Positions 6,758 to 7,170 of a stretch of DNA of 7,170 bases are shown here, piece by piece. Source of the stretch: Rhodobiaceae bacterium (GTDB taxonomy: Bacteria > Pseudomonadota > Alphaproteobacteria > Parvibaculales > Parvibaculaceae); contig NVSO02000146.1 in NCBI GenBank assembly GCA_002401305.2, positions 1-7,170 on the forward strand, in the 5' to 3' direction. Position 1 is the first letter of the stretch, and each line of letters begins with the position of its first letter. The translations under genes and the position numbers were made by a program. The notes beneath the pieces were generated by a model. That model made no database searches, was not told the DNA's origin, and saw only the letters and a list, made by a program, of their open reading frames with translations.

Positions 6758-6772
6758 GGCTCGGTGTGAGCC
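6758..6772 (-). other. Small hairpin in the yajC 5' leader
   Basis: GGCTC (6772-6768) and GAGCC (6762-6758) pair around ACACC on the - strand. The hairpin falls between the predicted transcription start (about 6782) and the yajC Shine-Dalgarno sequence. It is short and may be incidental. Confidence 0.25.
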
Positions 6773-6788
6773 AATCTCGTTGCGCCGG

Positions 6789-6816
6789 ACTATACCGGGC
6801 CAAATCGCCTTTGCAA
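6789..6816 (-). promoter_or_regulatory. sigma70-type promoter of the yajC-secD-secF operon
   Basis: On the - strand TTGCAA (6816-6811) and TATAGT (6794-6789) are separated by 16 bp; shifting the -35 to TTTGCA gives 17 bp. TATAGT matches the -10 consensus at five of six positions. The predicted start, near 6782, would give a leader of about 42 bases to yajC. Confidence 0.65.
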
Positions 6817-6821
6817 ACCGC

Positions 6822-6847
6822 TCAAACACTCTTAAGGGCTTGTTTGA
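6822..6847. promoter_or_regulatory. Inverted repeat between divergent genes, candidate operator
   Basis: TCAAACA (6822-6828) and TGTTTGA (6841-6847) are perfect 7-bp complements with a 12-bp spacer containing CTTAAG. The repeat lies just upstream of the yajC -35 box and ahead of the divergent ATPase gene, where a regulator could affect both. For the + gene, TTGTTT (6840-6845) and CATTTT (6863-6868), 17 bp apart, are a poor promoter match overlapping the right arm. No known regulator motif is recognised. Confidence 0.3.
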
Positions 6848-6904
6848 ACGCCATTTTTCGCGCATTTTCCTCCCGCGTTCCAAATTTCAGCGATGAGAGT
6901 GATC

Positions 6905-7170
6905 ATGCCCCAAAAAAACCTAGACAATCCGGACCTTTTTCCCCTTCTCACCCGGATTGCTGATGCGTTGGACCGCATGGCTCCAGAGGTAAAAAAAGCG
7001 CCCCTCCTCGACCAAGCCGAAGCTTTCAGCTGGGATGCCAGTAACGCTCAATTGGTTCCTGTTCCCAAAGTCGCGCGAGTCGATTTGCTTCTGTTGCATG
7101 GCATCGCCCAAGTGCGTGACATTCTGATAGAAAACACCCGGCGTTTTGCCCAAGGCCTGCCCGCCAATAA
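6905..7170 (+). CDS. DUF815-family ATP-binding protein, N-terminal part (cut by window end)
   Basis: The first 88 residues of an open frame continue past the right edge without a stop. The text DALDRMAPEV (20-29), QAEAFSWDA (37-45), LVPVPKVARVDLLLLHGI (50-67) and ENTRRFAQGLPAN (76-88) is typical of the segment just before the Walker A loop in DUF815 AAA-type ATPases; the P-loop itself would lie just outside the window. The cellular role of the family is not established. An in-frame ATG four codons earlier (6893) is possible. The chosen ATG has GAGAG about five bases upstream, a weak ribosome binding site. The gene diverges from yajC across 164 bp that hold the yajC promoter and an inverted repeat. 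Confidence 0.85.
   Translation, partial: MPQKNLDNPDLFPLLTRIADALDRMAPEVKKAPLLDQAEAFSWDASNAQLVPVPKVARVDLLLLHGIAQVRDILIENTRRFAQGLPAN

Noticed and set aside
6741..6803. N-terminally extended YajC starting at 6803
   Set aside because: The extension would include the -10 box, and a good ribosome binding site and a family-typical N terminus support the start at 6740.
6652..6963. 103-codon open frame on the + strand covering the yajC promoter and the ATPase start
   Set aside because: It overlaps yajC antisense and the true ATPase frame, and its sequence shows no recognisable domain.
1..7170. Search for CRISPR arrays, insertion sequences, tRNA genes, toxin-antitoxin pairs or phage genes
   Set aside because: No repeat arrays, transposase motifs, cloverleaf-like segments or defence-type proteins are visible; the content is conserved housekeeping genes.

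Overview
The window looks like an ordinary chromosomal segment of an alphaproteobacterium. The evidence is the protein families and their order (divergent DUF815 ATPase, yajC, secD, secF and an Mth938/NDUFAF3-like gene, then an NDUFAF6-like squalene/phytoene-synthase-family gene and trmFO) together with mid-range GC. A Rhodospirillales-like lineage is my guess from gene style only; the sequence alone does not fix the genus. I see no tRNA, rRNA, insertion sequence, CRISPR array, phage gene or sign of recent transfer.

Layout, left to right. Positions 1-88 are a non-coding leader with two inverted repeats, the second ending exactly at the trmFO start codon. trmFO (89-1525, +) makes the folate-dependent T-loop m5U54 in tRNA. 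It converges on, and overlaps by 4 bp, a gene (1522-2388, -) for a squalene/phytoene-synthase-fold protein of the NDUFAF6 type. Next on the - strand is a free-standing 200-residue membrane protein of the PuuD/urate-oxidase N-terminal family (2470-3072), with a strong Shine-Dalgarno sequence and its own intrinsic terminator (2411-2448). A 199-bp gap follows, holding one weak hairpin. Then comes the preprotein translocase accessory operon, read leftwards: yajC (6402-6740), a 184-bp spacer with a nested two-tier hairpin, secD (4610-6217), secF (3667-4599) and an Mth938/NDUFAF3-like gene (3272-3652). secD, secF and the last gene are separated by only 10-14 bp. A good sigma70-type promoter (6789-6816) lies ahead of yajC. 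At the right edge, divergent from yajC, begins a DUF815-family ATPase (6905 onward, +), cut by the window end.

How the genes fit together: YajC, SecD and SecF form the accessory complex that uses the proton motive force to help SecYEG translocate and release proteins. The two proteins homologous to mitochondrial complex I assembly factors (NDUFAF3-like and NDUFAF6-like) sit beside this membrane-insertion operon. That suggests, by inference, a link between membrane-protein insertion and respiratory-complex assembly.

I found no clearly new multi-gene system. The items most worth a second look are the nested hairpin in front of secD, which lacks a recognisable Shine-Dalgarno sequence; the G6/C6 hairpin ending on the trmFO start codon; and the linkage of the two complex I assembly factor homologues.
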